This document shows positions 62,230 to 64,000 of a stretch of 64,000 nt of DNA, piece after piece. This DNA comes from Elioraea sp. (GTDB lineage: Bacteria > Pseudomonadota > Alphaproteobacteria > Acetobacterales > Acetobacteraceae). The stretch is from the NCBI RefSeq assembly GCF_022842375.1, contig NZ_JALHPR010000007.1, forward strand, positions 62,001 through 126,000. The letters run 5' to 3'. Under the pieces are notes generated by a model. It made no database searches and was not told the origin of the DNA. It was given only the letters and a program-made list of their open reading frames with translations. How positions within the stretch are numbered: position 1 is the first letter of the stretch; each line of letters begins with the position of its first letter. A program made the translations under genes and the position numbers.

Positions 62230-63399
62230 CTACGCGGCGAGCGCTTTCATCTCGGCGTAGAGGTCGCCCTTGCCCTCGAACCCGATGCCGGGAAGGTCAG
62301 GCAGCGTCACGTGGCCGCCGATGACCTTCACGCCATCGGGAAAGCCGCCATAGGGCTGGAACAGGTCGGGGTAGCTCTCGTTGCCGCCGAGCCCCAGGCC
62401 CGCGGCGATGGCGAGGCTCATCTGGTGCCCGCCATGGGGGATGCAGCGCGAAGGTGACCAGCCATGTTCGGCGAGCACGCCGAGCGTGCGGCGATACTCG
62501 CAGAGGCCGTAGCTGAGCGCGCAGTCGAACTGCAGCCAGTCACGGTCGGGCCGCATGCCGCCGTGGCGCAGCAGGTTGCGCGCATCCTGGTGGCTGAACA
62601 GGTTCTCGCCCGTTGCCATCGGGCCCGGATAGAACTGCGCCAGCGTCGCCTGCAACGTGTAGTCGAGCGGGTCGCCCGCCTCCTCGTACCAGAACAGCGG
62701 GTACTCGCGGAGCATCTTCGCATATGCGATGGCCGTTTCGAGATCGAACCGGCCATTCGCATCGACCGCGAGCTGCGCCCGCGAGCCGAGCTCGCCCAGC
62801 ACCGCCTCGATCCGCCGCCGGTCCTCGTCGACGGAGGCGCCGCCGATCTTCATCTTCACCACCGTGTAGCCGCGGGCGAGGTAGCTGCGCATCTCTGCCT
62901 TCAGCGCCTCGTCATCCTTGCCGGGGTAGTAGTAGCCGCCCGCGGCGTAGACGAACACGCGCGGGTTGGCGGCCCGCCCCGCGCCTTCCGCCAAATGATG
63001 GTGCAGCGGCTCGCCCGCGATCTTCGCGGTCGCGTCCCAGATCGCCATGTCGAGCGTGCCCACGGCGACGGAGCGTTCGCCGTGCCCGCCAGGCTTCTCG
63101 TTGCGCATCATCGCAGCCCAAGCCCGGTCGGGGTCGAGGTTGGTGCCATCGTCGGTGTTCAGCGTCGCCGCGTCAGCCTCGAGCAACCGTGGGGCGAAGC
63201 GCTCGCGGATCAGCCCGCCCTGGCCGTAGCGGCCGTTGCTGTTGAAGCCGTAGCCGACGATGCGCTTCCCATCGCGCACCGCGTCGGTGACGACGGCCAC
63301 GAGGCTCGTCGTCATCTTCGAGAAGTCGATATAGGCGTTGCGGATGGCCGAGGCGATCGGCTTGGTCACTTCCTCGACGGCGAGGATCCGAACGGTCAT
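62230..63399 (-). CDS. tarD: D(-)-tartrate dehydratase
   Basis: A 389-residue enolase-superfamily enzyme very close in length and motifs to TarD of Bradyrhizobium, which dehydrates D-tartrate to oxaloacetate. Metal ligands fit Asp213 (AVDANG), Glu239 (WYEE) and Glu265 (ATGEN); the catalytic Lys184 (VKMKIGG) and His322 (CIPHGGHQMS) are at the same positions as in the characterised enzyme. The long GYGFNSNGRYGQGGLIRERF start is typical. It follows an SDR gene on the same strand after 23 bases, probably in one operon, and ends three bases from the SOD stop. Confidence 0.93.
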   Translation of the reverse strand: MTVRILAVEEVTKPIASAIRNAYIDFSKMTTSLVAVVTDAVRDGKRIVGYGFNSNGRYGQGGLIRERFAPRLLEADAATLNTDDGTNLDPDRAWAAMMRNEKPGGHGERSVAVGTLDMAIWDATAKIAGEPLHHHLAEGAGRAANPRVFVYAAGGYYYPGKDDEALKAEMRSYLARGYTVVKMKIGGASVDEDRRRIEAVLGELGSRAQLAVDANGRFDLETAIAYAKMLREYPLFWYEEAGDPLDYTLQATLAQFYPGPMATGENLFSHQDARNLLRHGGMRPDRDWLQFDCALSYGLCEYRRTLGVLAEHGWSPSRCIPHGGHQMSLAIAAGLGLGGNESYPDLFQPYGGFPDGVKVIGGHVTLPDLPGIGFEGKGDLYAEMKALAA

Positions 63400-63422
63400 G
63401 GAACGTCCTTCAACGGGTCATG

Positions 63423-64000
63423 TCAGAGAGAGGCGCCGGCGCAGATCGTTACCGTCTGTCCGGTGATGGAGCGAGCGTCGCCCGACAGCAGGAACGCGGC
63501 AAGCCCCGCCACCTCCTCCGGCGCGATCAGCCTGCCCCCCGGCGGCAGGCGGATGGCGATGCCAGCGCGCGATGGGTCGCGGATCATCGCCGTGTCGGTC
63601 GCCGCCGGCGCGATGACGTTGACGGTGATGCCACGCGGCAGGAGCTCCATCGCCCATGAGCGGGCGAGGCCGACCAGCGCCGCCTTGGTCGCGGCATAGT
63701 CGGCCCTTCGCGGGGCGCCATTGGCCGCGCGCGAACCGATCAACACGATGCGCCCGCCATCTTCCATGCGCGGGATCAGCGCCGACCCGATCGCCTGCGC
63801 GGCCGCGACATGGATGCGCCAGAGCAGTGCTGCCGTTTCGGCATCGACCTCGCCGATGGCCCCGCCACGCATGATGCCGGCGGCATGCACGAAGGCCTCT
63901 GCCGGCGGCAGCGAGGCCGCGAGCGCCTCGGTCGCCACCGTGTCGGCGAGATCGGCGGCGATCGCGGTGAAGCCTGCGTGGTCGATCGTGGCCACCGCAC
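63423..64000 (-). CDS. Short-chain dehydrogenase/reductase (5' truncated by window end)
   Basis: The frame runs past the window end, so the N-terminal dinucleotide-binding Gly motif is missing. What is seen is SDR-like: VHAAGIMRGGAIGEVD, the Ser-Tyr-Lys site in GSRAANGAPRRADYAATKAALVGLARSWAMEL, then ITVNVIAPAATDTAMI and the C-terminal SGDARSITGQTVTICAGASL. The substrate is unknown. It lies 23 bases upstream of tarD on the same strand, so a role in hydroxy-acid or sugar-acid metabolism is plausible. Confidence 0.88.
   Translation of the reverse strand, partial: AVATIDHAGFTAIAADLADTVATEALAASLPPAEAFVHAAGIMRGGAIGEVDAETAALLWRIHVAAAQAIGSALIPRMEDGGRIVLIGSRAANGAPRRADYAATKAALVGLARSWAMELLPRGITVNVIAPAATDTAMIRDPSRAGIAIRLPPGGRLIAPEEVAGLAAFLLSGDARSITGQTVTICAGASL

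Overview
The window is a GC-rich (roughly 70 percent by eye), densely packed chromosomal segment from an alphaproteobacterium, most likely Rhodospirillales/Acetobacteraceae. The case rests on the petABC layout, a ScfR-type regulator divergent from isocitrate lyase, a DUF4169 protein, many periplasmic binding proteins, and GC-rich hairpin repeats between genes. The taxonomic call is inference. I found no tRNA, rRNA, CRISPR array, phage gene or intact insertion sequence. One small non-autonomous element (MITE-like) is present.

Layout. 1-8.4 kb: end of a sensor kinase, DUF4169 protein, AEC permease, dienelactone hydrolase, MTA phosphorylase, the cytochrome bc1 operon (petA-petB-petC, minus strand), hemF, and a small secreted protein. 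8.1-19 kb: a gene remnant behind a baeRF-like protein, BenE transporter, GST, lipoprotein, isocitrate lyase divergent from a ScfR-type regulator, OpgC-like acyltransferase, DUF1330 plus a small membrane protein divergent from a MmyB-type regulator, and a second AEC permease. 19-30 kb: a peptide-type ABC transporter without ATPases, a hydantoin-racemase-like protein lacking one catalytic cysteine, an NAD-dependent formate dehydrogenase (fdsA plus a fused GB subunit), a flavin monooxygenase whose stop codon abuts a MITE, DUF350 protein and a trypsin-like protease.

31-53 kb is the most interesting part: a long block that reads as nitrogen-compound scavenging. It holds an AtzH-like protein and an amidase; an NMT1-type ABC transporter; a cyclic-amidohydrolase-family enzyme; a three-subunit molybdenum hydroxylase; a phosphoribosyltransferase; a D-aminopeptidase; a GntR regulator; allophanate hydrolase (AtzF); a complete Opp-type ABC transporter; and atzG-atzE-atzH. 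Both transporter operons have a sequence fitting the sigma-54 consensus just upstream, and a double palindrome lies between atzF and the Opp operon. The lower carboxybiuret/allophanate pathway is present, but no cyanuric acid or biuret hydrolase is visible, so the upstream substrate is unknown.

53-64 kb: two DMT exporters, a Bcr/CflA-type MFS transporter, asd, a chemoreceptor ending in a PilZ domain, an orphan TAXI binding protein, an exported Fe/Mn superoxide dismutase, D-tartrate dehydratase, and an SDR gene cut by the window end. Several convergent gene pairs overlap at their 3' ends (4 to 70 bases).
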